A stretch of 64,000 nt of DNA from Lancefieldella parvula DSM 20469. GTDB taxonomy: Bacteria; Actinomycetota; Coriobacteriia; Coriobacteriales; Atopobiaceae. The notes beneath the pieces were generated by a model that did not search any database, was not told where the DNA came from, and was given only the letters and a program-made list of their open reading frames with translations. The stretch lies in assembly GCF_000024225.1 (NCBI RefSeq), contig NC_013203.1, positions 1,054,001-1,118,000 of the forward strand, given 5' to 3'. Each line of letters opens with the position of its first letter. Position 1 is the stretch's first letter. The position numbers and the translations under genes are program-made. Positions 29,159 to 36,177 of this stretch are shown one piece after another.

Positions 29159-32100
29159 TTACTTACGCTTTCTTCCTAAAGCCATTCCTGTGCCAAGTAG
29201 TGCAACACTTCCTGCAACAAATGAAGCAATAGATGCGAGTGTGCTTACATCACCAGTGTAAGGAAGCTTCTTCTTAGGAGTGCTAGGAGGTGTATTAGGT
29301 GGAATCTGAGTGTTGGTTACGGTAAATCCAGAAGTGGCATCACCAGAAACCTCAGATGTATAACCTGCTACCTCATCCTCTTTGACTGTGTAAGCAATCT
29401 CTGTACCGTCAGCGTTGTACTTATCTAGGCCAGAGAACGCGCCTTTCCAGTTTCCTGCCTCATCAAGAGTCAAAATTTTACCCGTATCAGTACCATCAGC
29501 GAGTAAGTGGATGGTGACAGATGAACCCTTATCTCCAACCCAAGTCTTAGTTACAGAAATGTCAACCTTCTCAGTATTGGTATTGGTGATAGTAAAGCCA
29601 GAAGTAGCATCACCAGTTATTTCACTCGTATAGTTGGCAACGTCATCTTCCTTGACGGTATAGGCGATCTCTGTACCATCAGCATTGTACTTATCCAAGC
29701 CAGAGAAGGTACCTGTCCAGTTGCCAGCCTCATCAAGTGTGAGTGTCTTTCCAGTATCAGTACCGTCAGCAAGTAAGTGTACGGTGACAGGTCCTGCCTT
29801 AGGTCCAACCCAAGTCTTGGTTACAGGAACATCTACCTTCTCGGTATTAGTATTAGTGATGGTAAAACCGGAAGTAGCATCGCCCGTTACCGTACCTGTG
29901 TAGTTAGTTACATCATCTTCTTTGACGGTGTAAGCAATAACGTTACCATCTTTATATTTAGGAAGATTGCCAAAAGATCCCGTCCAGTTTCCTGCCTCAT
30001 CAAGAGTCAAGGTCTTGCCAGTATCGGTACCGTCAGCAAGTAAGTGTACGGTGACAGGTCCTGCCTTAGGTCCAACCCAAGTCTTAGAAACTTTGACGGT
30101 TGTAACCTCAGGAGTATAAGAGTTTTTGATGTCAGTTCCTGTCACGGTTGAGGTATAACCATCTACCGCTTCTTCAGAAACTGTATAGGTATTCTCTGCT
30201 CCTGTAGTTGAATCATACTTATCCAAGTTATCAAAGGTGTATGTCCAATTACCGGATGCATCAGGAGTAACTGTCTTAGAGTCTACCTTAGTGCCATTCT
30301 TAAGAAGGTTAACGGTAATAGATGAAGGACGCTTACCATCTTGGTTATTACTATCATCCCATGTCTTAGTACCAGAGATACTGGTCTTCTCGGTATTGGT
30401 ATTGGTGATAGTAAAGCCAGAAGCAGCATCACCAGTTACCGCACCTGTGTAGTTAGTTACATCATCTTCCTTGACAGTATAGACGATTTCTGTACCATCA
30501 GCTTTGCACTTACGAAGGTTATCAAAAGTACCCGTCCAGTTTCCTGCCTCATCAAGAGTCAAGGTCTTGCCAGTATCGGTACCGTCAGCAAGTAAGTGTA
30601 CGGCGACAGGTCCTGCCTTAGGGCCAATCCACTTCTTGGTAACGTTTACAGAAATCTTAATTGGTTTATTGGAAATCTTTTTGATTGCACCGCCTGTAGG
30701 AGTTACTTCAAGGGTGTACTCTTCATCACTAAGCTCATAACCCTGTGGAGCGGTCTTTTCTTTAACCTTATAAGTGCCTTGCTCCAATAAATCAGAGACG
30801 ATTGTACCGTCTGCACCAGTAGTGAGCTCAAAAGTAGTGCCGTCTGGTTTAGTGACGGTAAATACTGCACCCTTAAGAGGTGTGGTACCGTCTTCGTCTA
30901 CCTTAACAATCTTAATTTTACTTGCAAGGTCACCACTACCATGTCCGCCAGTCTCAGCTGACTTATGGCTCGCAATTACTTGTTTTTGTTTCTGATCGGA
31001 ATCAAGCCTCATACGATTCTTAAGTGTAGTACCAGGAACATAAGTAGATCTATATACCAATCGATACTGATCACTTGTATTACCCAAATTAAGAGTAAAT
31101 GAACTCATATCTGCAGAGAATGTCAACATTCCACTATTGATAAGCTCGTCAACCGTATACTCTTTTAGAACCTGAGTTGTTTCACCATATTGGTCATACA
31201 CAACTTTTCTTAGTTTAAAAGAATCTTTGATATAAGTCATTCCGGAAGAGCCAAGAGTGTCAGTAACTACTGCATTAGTAAGATTGGCCTTACTAAAATT
31301 AATACGAGACCACCACTCAGCTTTAGTGTCACCTGCAATGCCTGTGCCCTGTCCCCACTTAGTAAGGTATTCTTCATCAATGGGCTTTGAACCATTAATT
31401 TTTACGCCCGTATTTGCAGTATGCTTTTTTCCTGGTACGTCACCATTAACCGTTACTTCAAATTTATTTTCAGAATCTTTATTAATCTTTGTTTGATCAA
31501 AACGCGCAGCAATGTTCATGGTGCCTTTTACATTGTATTTATTCTCAACAGCAGGACCAAAGGTAACGTGAATTTTACCACCAGTATCATTAGGGCCAGG
31601 AGTAATATGCGCATGCGCAATAACGTTTCCATCATCATCGGTAATATCAAAATCAGTCTTTGTTGTACCAGATGGGAATTTCATATTGTTTGGAAGATCG
31701 ACATCAAAATAATCTCCCTCATGCAAGTTAGTACCGTGTCCTGTTGCATTCCATTTCATGTTTAAAAGAAAAGTATCAGAATGAAACACGGTATCTACAT
31801 CTTGATGATCTACATTCTGAATTTTAAAATCTGTAATATTTACATCAACCGCTTTAGGTGTACCAGAAACAGCTAAAAGTGAAGTAGTAAGAGCAGAAGC
31901 GCTAAAGAAAGAAGCATCAGGAACAAGTTCTGTTACAGGGCCTGCTCGCGTTCCATTAGCCTGCTCATCTTCTTGTACAGACTGTACGGGTTGATTCTCA
32001 GAAACTGTCTGAGAGTTCTCTTCAGATGAAACAGCGTTAGCGTCAACTTCTTTTTTCTCAGACTCAGAAGTTGTAGTAACTAGACTGCTTGCCGTAGTCT

Positions 32101-32218
32101 CAGAACTTGTCTGAGCCGGAGTAACTTCCTCAGCAATTGCCTTAATGGCACCGCTTGGAATCATGAGACTGAGTGCAAGCACAAGTCCCAGGAAGTTACA
32201 TAGACGTTTTTTCATCAT
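29159..32218 (-). CDS. Sortase-anchored (LPYTG) surface protein with SpaA and five Cna-B repeats
   Basis: A 1019-residue cell-wall protein, probably an adhesin. There is a signal peptide (about residues 1-29) and a Ser/Thr/Glu-rich linker to about 120. A non-repetitive region to about 430 resembles the paired Ig-like ligand-binding domains of Gram-positive adhesins (INFSKANLTNAVVTDTLG is typical). Then come a SpaA-like prealbumin domain (about 437-520) and five Cna-B domains (about 525-980). The end has LPYTG at 985-989, a hydrophobic helix and the tail GRKRK. The repeats carry KTW and E(D/E)xV residues of the kind that form isopeptide crosslinks in Cna-B folds. No sortase gene is in the window. 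Ligand unknown. Confidence 0.9.
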   Translation of the reverse strand: MMKKRLCNFLGLVLALSLMIPSGAIKAIAEEVTPAQTSSETTASSLVTTTSESEKKEVDANAVSSEENSQTVSENQPVQSVQEDEQANGTRAGPVTELVPDASFFSASALTTSLLAVSGTPKAVDVNITDFKIQNVDHQDVDTVFHSDTFLLNMKWNATGHGTNLHEGDYFDVDLPNNMKFPSGTTKTDFDITDDDGNVIAHAHITPGPNDTGGKIHVTFGPAVENKYNVKGTMNIAARFDQTKINKDSENKFEVTVNGDVPGKKHTANTGVKINGSKPIDEEYLTKWGQGTGIAGDTKAEWWSRINFSKANLTNAVVTDTLGSSGMTYIKDSFKLRKVVYDQYGETTQVLKEYTVDELINSGMLTFSADMSSFTLNLGNTSDQYRLVYRSTYVPGTTLKNRMRLDSDQKQKQVIASHKSAETGGHGSGDLASKIKIVKVDEDGTTPLKGAVFTVTKPDGTTFELTTGADGTIVSDLLEQGTYKVKEKTAPQGYELSDEEYTLEVTPTGGAIKKISNKPIKISVNVTKKWIGPKAGPVAVHLLADGTDTGKTLTLDEAGNWTGTFDNLRKCKADGTEIVYTVKEDDVTNYTGAVTGDAASGFTITNTNTEKTSISGTKTWDDSNNQDGKRPSSITVNLLKNGTKVDSKTVTPDASGNWTYTFDNLDKYDSTTGAENTYTVSEEAVDGYTSTVTGTDIKNSYTPEVTTVKVSKTWVGPKAGPVTVHLLADGTDTGKTLTLDEAGNWTGSFGNLPKYKDGNVIAYTVKEDDVTNYTGTVTGDATSGFTITNTNTEKVDVPVTKTWVGPKAGPVTVHLLADGTDTGKTLTLDEAGNWTGTFSGLDKYNADGTEIAYTVKEDDVANYTSEITGDATSGFTITNTNTEKVDISVTKTWVGDKGSSVTIHLLADGTDTGKILTLDEAGNWKGAFSGLDKYNADGTEIAYTVKEDEVAGYTSEVSGDATSGFTVTNTQIPPNTPPSTPKKKLPYTGDVSTLASIASFVAGSVALLGTGMALGRKRK
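29300..30640 (-). repeat. Tandem Cna-B coding repeats
   Basis: Five tandem units of about 260-280 bases encode the Cna-B domains. Units around 29300-29565, 29570-29850, 29850-30090 and 30390-30640 are close copies: all encode VHLLADGTDTGK and LTLDEAGNW. The unit around 30110-30390 is diverged, with the motif KTWDDSNNQDGKRPSS. Near-identical neighbours can recombine and change copy number. Confidence 0.85.
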
Positions 32219-32607
32219 TTACTTCCACCCTTCTTCTGCCAATACACAAAAATTTCAATTGCTTAAATAGTGCACTAATATTATAGGTGAGTAATATTGG
32301 GGATACTAACCAACTATTAGTTTGCATTGAATGATACCCCCCCCCCGACATTTTTATTGTAAATTTGAATAAATTATTTTTTTCATAATTATCATACATG
32401 TGTACACGTACTATACTTCATAAATCTTTTAATTTTCTAGCATAGTAGCTGTTTAAAGTCATATTAGAGTAATTAAAGTGCTACATGAAATACGTCAAAC
32501 ACTTAAAATATTCATTCATTTTTAATTATAAATTATACAGAAATTGTTATAAAAAAGGCGACATATTACTATGTCGCCTTTTCTTTACTTCTTATAGTAC
32601 AAAAATA
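32219..32607. promoter_or_regulatory. Adhesin promoter region with G10 homopolymer tract
   Basis: A -10 of TATAAT (minus strand, 32285-32280) lies 62 bases before the adhesin ATG, with only a weak -35 candidate (TTAGTA at 18 bases). About 50 bases further upstream is a run of ten G on the minus strand (32346-32337), a classic slippage-prone tract. A 67-codon reading frame crosses the tract, but the adhesin frame has a TAA directly before its ATG, so the two cannot fuse. The rest of the gap holds the rpsA terminator at 32551-32580. Confidence 0.55.
32551..32580 (-). terminator. Intrinsic terminator of rpsA
   Basis: An 11-bp stem, AAGGCGACATA (32555-32565) with TATGTCGCCTT (32570-32580), is followed on the minus strand by a T-run, 28 bases after the rpsA stop. 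Confidence 0.88.
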
Positions 32608-33864
32608 CTACTCGGAAGCCTCTTCTTCATCCTTCTTATCAGAAGCAATCTTTGTCTCAGTTGCTGCCTCATGAGCTGCAAGATCAGCCTCAGCCTCAGC
32701 TGCTGCTGCCTCTGCTGCTGCACGCTCCTCTTCTGGAAGTGGAGTGACCTCAATATCAATTCCAAGAGTCTCTGCAGCTGCCTTCATAGACAGAGAGATG
32801 CGACGACGGTCAAGATCAATCTCCATGACCTTTACCTGTACAACGTCGCCAACCTTGCAGACCTGAGATGGAGCGGTGACATGCTGCTTAGCCATCTCGG
32901 AAATGTGGACAAGGCCCTCAACGCCATTGCCAAGGTCAACAAATGCACCAAAGGTAACAAGCTTAGTGACCGTGCCCTCGATGATAGCGTCGACTGGATA
33001 CTTAGAAACAAGTACACGCCATGGATCCTCGGAAGTCTGCTTAAGGCCAAGGGAGATACGCTCACGGTTAAGGTCAACGTCGAGAACCTGAACCTCAACC
33101 TCCTGACCAACCTTAACAACCTCAGATGGGTGGTTAACGTGGTTCCAAGAAAGCTCGGAGATGTGAACCAGGCCATCAATGCCGCCGAGATCAACAAACG
33201 CACCAAACTCAACGATGGAGGAAACGGTACCCTTGAGCTTCATGCCAACCTGGAGCTTACCAAGGATGTCCTGACGCTCTGCTTTACGAGCCTCCTCAAG
33301 AACAATACGGCGAGAAAGAACAACGTTGTTGCGGTTGCGATCCATCTCAATAACACGAGCCTCAATACGAGTACCCATGAATGCACCAAGATCCTTGACA
33401 CGACGGAGGTCAACAAGGGATGCAGGCAGGAAGCCACGGAGGCCAATGTCAAGAATCAGGCCACCCTTAACAACCTCAATAACCTCACCCTCAACGGTCT
33501 CGCCAGCGTTGAACTTATCTTCAACTGCCTTCCAAGCACGCTCGTACTCAGCACGCTTCTTGGAAAGAACCAGACGACCCTCTTTGTCCTCTTTCTGAAG
33601 GACAAGAGCCTCGACGTCCTCACCCAGAGAGATAATCTCTGCAGGGTTAACGTCTTTACGAATAGAAAGCTCACGAGCAGGAATAACGCCCTCAGACTTA
33701 TAACCAATGTCTACGAGGACCTCATCGCGCTCAATCTTGACGACGGTACCGTTGACAAGATCTCCCTCATCAAAATCGGTGACAGTGCCGTCAATCAGGC
33801 TGTTCATTTCCTCATCGGAAATTTCATCCAAAGAGAAGATGGACGAGTTCTGAATCTCACTCAA
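32608..33864 (-). CDS. rpsA: 30S ribosomal protein S1
   Basis: A 418-residue S1-type protein with four S1 RNA-binding domains (about residues 35-105, 120-190, 205-275, 290-360), as in many Gram-positives. Typical strands are GTVVKIERDEVLVDIGYKSEGVIPARELS and GTVSSIVEFGAFVDLGGIDGLVHISELSW. The C-terminal tail is Ala/Glu-rich. The start is TTG at 33864, supported by AAGGGG seven bases upstream; no ATG or GTG fits. That ribosome site lies inside a hairpin, suggesting translational control. Its coding sequence produces a 506-codon antisense open frame, which I treat as an artefact. Confidence 0.95.
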   Translation of the reverse strand: MSEIQNSSIFSLDEISDEEMNSLIDGTVTDFDEGDLVNGTVVKIERDEVLVDIGYKSEGVIPARELSIRKDVNPAEIISLGEDVEALVLQKEDKEGRLVLSKKRAEYERAWKAVEDKFNAGETVEGEVIEVVKGGLILDIGLRGFLPASLVDLRRVKDLGAFMGTRIEARVIEMDRNRNNVVLSRRIVLEEARKAERQDILGKLQVGMKLKGTVSSIVEFGAFVDLGGIDGLVHISELSWNHVNHPSEVVKVGQEVEVQVLDVDLNRERISLGLKQTSEDPWRVLVSKYPVDAIIEGTVTKLVTFGAFVDLGNGVEGLVHISEMAKQHVTAPSQVCKVGDVVQVKVMEIDLDRRRISLSMKAAAETLGIDIEVTPLPEEERAAAEAAAAEAEADLAAHEAATETKIASDKKDEEEASE

Positions 33865-34120
33865 AGGTGGACCCCTTCCAAAACGGGGCCCCGGTCAACA
33901 TGGTTGCTGCCAGAGTGCCAATACGTGGGCTTCTCTACTCGGAAACTTACATGCTCTCGGGGGCCAACAGATACAGTGTATAACTTGATGCCATACGGGC
34001 AATAGGATAGCGCTCTTCGGCTAATTTAACAAGCCAAAGAGCGCTACTTTGCACAGCTATTACGCAAGTTTTACAAAACTTCTTCAAAGTTTGTTCCTTG
34101 CAAGATTGTTTTGTTACTGC
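33865..34120. promoter_or_regulatory. rpsA leader: SD-sequestering hairpin and possible promoter
   Basis: On the minus strand, GGGCCCC (33891-33885) pairs with GGGGTCC (33875-33869). This buries the AAGGGG ribosome site of rpsA across a nine-base loop. Further upstream, TTGCCC and TACACT with a 16-base spacer form a weak promoter candidate near 33980-34005. S1 autoregulates its own translation in E. coli; here it is inferred only from the fold. Confidence 0.45.
34008..34046 (-). terminator. Long inverted repeat after the HMA-domain gene
   Basis: Fifteen-base arms, TAGCGCTCTTCGGCT (34008-34022) and AGCCAAAGAGCGCTA (34032-34046), pair fully with one G-T wobble on the minus strand. No T-run follows, so it may be a factor-assisted end or a processing barrier rather than a classical terminator. 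Confidence 0.5.
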
Positions 34121-34513
34121 TTACGTAAGAAGGCGATAACCCTCTTTCTCTACGGCAGCTCGATACGCATCAACATCAATTGGATTTTTGCTGAGGATAC
34201 GCGCCTGACCACCGGCTAGAGTAACCTGCGCCCATGTTCCCTCAATACTATCAAGAGCACGAGTCACATGATTAACGCAGTTCTGGCAAGTCATACCACC
34301 AATCTCAAAAGTTTGTACATAGGGATAATGAGACTCATCTTTGTCTTCTGGACCATCTGCAGCAGTAACCTGTTCTGTATTACAGGTAGTAATGCCCGTT
34401 CCCTCATCAGAACAGCATCCCTTTTTACCTACAGCAATTCCGTAAACTCGATAAGCTGCAAAACCACAAAGTACAACAACAGCAAGAACGACAATAATAT
34501 TGATTGGTGACAT
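34121..34513 (-). CDS. Membrane-anchored heavy-metal-associated (HMA) domain protein
   Basis: A 130-residue protein. One N-terminal transmembrane helix (about residues 5-25) and a linker with CCSDEG and a further Cys lead to an HMA domain (about 68-130). Its GMTCQNCVNHVTRAL motif carries the CxxC metal pair. Such domains bind Cu(I) or similar thiophilic ions and hand them to P-type ATPases. The ATG has GAAGGGAAG upstream. It follows flavodoxin on the same strand after about 110 bases, in a metal-related block. The cytosolic or external side of the HMA domain is uncertain. Confidence 0.82.
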   Translation of the reverse strand: MSPINIIVVLAVVVLCGFAAYRVYGIAVGKKGCCSDEGTGITTCNTEQVTAADGPEDKDESHYPYVQTFEIGGMTCQNCVNHVTRALDSIEGTWAQVTLAGGQARILSKNPIDVDAYRAAVEKEGYRLLT

Positions 34514-34623
34514 AAAGACTTCCCTTCTGTTGCTGTTTTACTACCCATCGTTTTCTAGATTAATCAAAAAAATGATATTTTTATCGCAAAATTTAACAGC
34601 AACAGCAGCTATTACGATGCAAC

Positions 34624-35028
34624 TTAAGCAGAAAGTTTTGCACCAAGACCACGGAGAGCCTCAAGAGCGTCGTCATCTGGCTCAAGATTGCAGATAAAAG
34701 TCTCAATAACGTTGACGCCCTCTGCTTCAGCATTCTGCTTCCAGGTCTCCATCCAGTCACCGGTTCCCCAATCATAAGAACCAAAGAGAGCGGTTGGTTT
34801 CTGACCAAGCTTCCCTGCACAATCGTTAAAGAGCTCCTCAAAATCAGGATCAAGCTCCTCATCACCCATGGCAGGGCAACCAAAAGCAAATGCGTCATAC
34901 TGATCACACATATCAGCAGAGAACTCAGAAGACTCAATAGCCTCGGTACCTGCTGCACTTGCAAGTTCTTTAGCCATTGCCTCAGTATTGCCCGTCATGG
35001 ACCAATACACAACTGCTACTTTACTCAT
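34624..35028 (-). CDS. Flavodoxin
   Basis: A 134-residue short-chain flavodoxin, a soluble FMN electron carrier that typically replaces ferredoxin when iron is scarce. The FMN phosphate loop is VYWSMTGNTEAMAKEL, and the GSYDWGTGDWMETWK segment provides an aromatic FMN stacking position. The ribosome site is GAAGGAGGAAATGT. Its leader has a small hairpin (TCCAGG/CCTGGA, 35047-35063). It sits downstream of a DUF3793 gene and the 35880-36015 RNA element, in keeping with iron-responsive control. Confidence 0.92.
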   Translation of the reverse strand: MSKVAVVYWSMTGNTEAMAKELASAAGTEAIESSEFSADMCDQYDAFAFGCPAMGDEELDPDFEELFNDCAGKLGQKPTALFGSYDWGTGDWMETWKQNAEAEGVNVIETFICNLEPDDDALEALRGLGAKLSA

Positions 35029-35046
35029 ACATTTCCTCCTTCTGTA

Positions 35047-35063
35047 TCCAGGTTCCCCCTGGA
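35047..35063 (-). other. Small hairpin in the flavodoxin leader
   Basis: Arms TCCAGG and CCTGGA enclose a five-base loop 10-15 bases before the ribosome site. The segment GGGAACCTG on the minus strand is exactly complementary to CAGGTTCCC near the 5' end of the RNA proposed at 41344-41463. Confidence 0.4.
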
Positions 35064-35112
35064 AAACTACACATTACTTTCAATACCTCAACAAGAAATC
35101 CAAGTACACCCC

Positions 35113-35859
35113 TTATGCGACTCGATATTTCTCGGCATTGCCATATGACGAGAGAATCTGCGCTAAAGATTCCCCTTGGTAAAAACGAAGCTTGCAATGG
35201 TTTTCTACATCTTTAAGCTGCTCAAGACGCGAACGCGTTTCTTCAGTGTTGTCATAAACTTTCCAAGCACCTGTAAAGAGTTCGGACTGTCCGTTCATAA
35301 AGCCTTGTACGTCTGCAAGCGGATAGCCCAACACAAGTCCAATCTCGTGCGGAAATACAGCTTTTCTCACATGAAATGCAAAGATTCTTGAACGCATACT
35401 TTTCATCAACGTCTGTACTGACTCGGTAGAATGACCAAAAGTAGCCAAAAACTCACGGTGCTCTGGTTTAGCGAGAATATCCTCAACAAGCTCAGATCTA
35501 TAGGCAACAAAAGATACCTTTCCGCACGAAATCGCGGAAGTGGCAAGTAAAGTTACCCCAAACAGTGAGAGCTCATGAGTAGCATTACATAAAAATGTTC
35601 TCAGTGTTGAATCAGTACAGATGGGACTTATGCAAGAGCTACAAGATTTATGTGATGCAAATGAAAACAATGCAGCTGGCTTGACGTGAGCAATAACACC
35701 AGCAGCACAACGAACAAACGTTGTCGCAAAATCATGGCAAAGCTCGGGAGCATAAGTTCTTCTCGCCCCGTTGTAAGCAGGTTTTATATCAGCAGAATAA
35801 GCACAGGGAGAAGTAACGTCTAAAAGTAATGAATTCTCAAAAGAAGTAAGACAATTCAT
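35113..35859 (-). CDS. DUF3793 family protein
   Basis: A 248-residue cytosolic protein of the uncharacterised DUF3793 family. The family core is the C-terminal half: FPHEIGLVLGYPLADVQGFM followed by TGAWKVYDNTEETRSRLEQLKDVENHCKLRFYQGESLAQIL. The N-terminal half is Cys-rich (pairs such as CSSCISPIC). In other anaerobes DUF3793 genes lie near iron-uptake and flavodoxin genes, and here too flavodoxin follows by 84 bases. The ATG lies about 20 bases beyond the T-run of an intrinsic terminator, so expression probably depends on read-through or a conditional fold of the preceding RNA element. Function is unknown. Confidence 0.8.
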   Translation of the reverse strand: MNCLTSFENSLLLDVTSPCAYSADIKPAYNGARRTYAPELCHDFATTFVRCAAGVIAHVKPAALFSFASHKSCSSCISPICTDSTLRTFLCNATHELSLFGVTLLATSAISCGKVSFVAYRSELVEDILAKPEHREFLATFGHSTESVQTLMKSMRSRIFAFHVRKAVFPHEIGLVLGYPLADVQGFMNGQSELFTGAWKVYDNTEETRSRLEQLKDVENHCKLRFYQGESLAQILSSYGNAEKYRVA

Positions 35860-35879
35860 ACCGTGCTTGCTCCCTTCTT

Positions 35880-36015
35880 AAAAATGCGCCGCCGACTAAA
35901 AGGGAGCCGACGGCGCCTGGATTCCGGACCCTTGGAGAGGGGAAAGGTTCCGGGCTGATAAAGCAAACTTGTTAGAAAGAGCCTCTGTTAAATAAATAAC
36001 TTAACAAGTTAGCCT
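35880..36015 (-). ncRNA. Structured leader or small RNA upstream of DUF3793 (element 1)
   Basis: On the minus strand there is an operator-like block with the palindrome TAACTTGTTAAGTTA (36011-35997). It is followed by TTGCTTTATCAG and then a hairpin with arms CCGGA..CCTT/AAGG..TCCGG (35953-35924) and loop TCCCCTCTCC. Last is an 11-bp terminator stem (35916-35886) with T5. The DUF3793 gene starts about 20 bases later. The same order of parts recurs at 41344-41497. It may be an sRNA, an attenuator or both. The promoter hexamers are weak (TTAGAA/TATTTA), so the 5' end is approximate. Confidence 0.5.
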
Positions 36016-36177
36016 CTTCTAACTATCTAAAGTGTAAGCCATAGCTAACTAATTGCAAGCGAAAACTCAAAATATTTTTACTTTTTTGACAGAAAAAAGC
36101 TCCCGCCTCTTACAAATAAGAAACGGGAACTCTTACGTAAATCCAAAAAAACGTTTTAACGATAACCAAAATAAGTT
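36016..36177. other. Intergenic remainder between element 1 and the P-type ATPase gene
   Basis: AT-rich. It contains AATTAGTTAGC-type repeats on the minus strand that may belong to the element 1 control region. A strong terminator at 36098-36131 lies on the minus strand: 15 paired bases (three G-T wobbles), a four-base loop, then TTTTTT. It ends the P-type ATPase transcript, so element 1 must have its own promoter. No coding potential is seen. Confidence 0.6.
36098..36131 (-). terminator. Intrinsic terminator of the P-type ATPase gene
   Basis: AGCTCCCGCCTCTTA (36098-36112) pairs with TAAGAAACGGGAACT (36117-36131) over 15 positions, and the minus strand continues with TTTTTTC. Confidence 0.88.

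Noticed and set aside
29300-30640. Regularly spaced repeats resembling a CRISPR or satellite array
   Set aside because: The repeats are in frame, 260-280 bases long, and encode Cna-B domains.
32196-32399. A 67-codon frame crossing the G10 tract, as a possible switchable N-terminal extension of the adhesin
   Set aside because: The adhesin frame has a TAA immediately before its ATG, so no change in tract length can join the two.
32485-34005. A 506-codon open frame on the plus strand opposite rpsA
   Set aside because: It lies antisense to an unmistakable S1 gene, has no ribosome site, and encodes a low-complexity Leu/Asn-rich product. Strong codon bias in rpsA keeps the opposite frame open.
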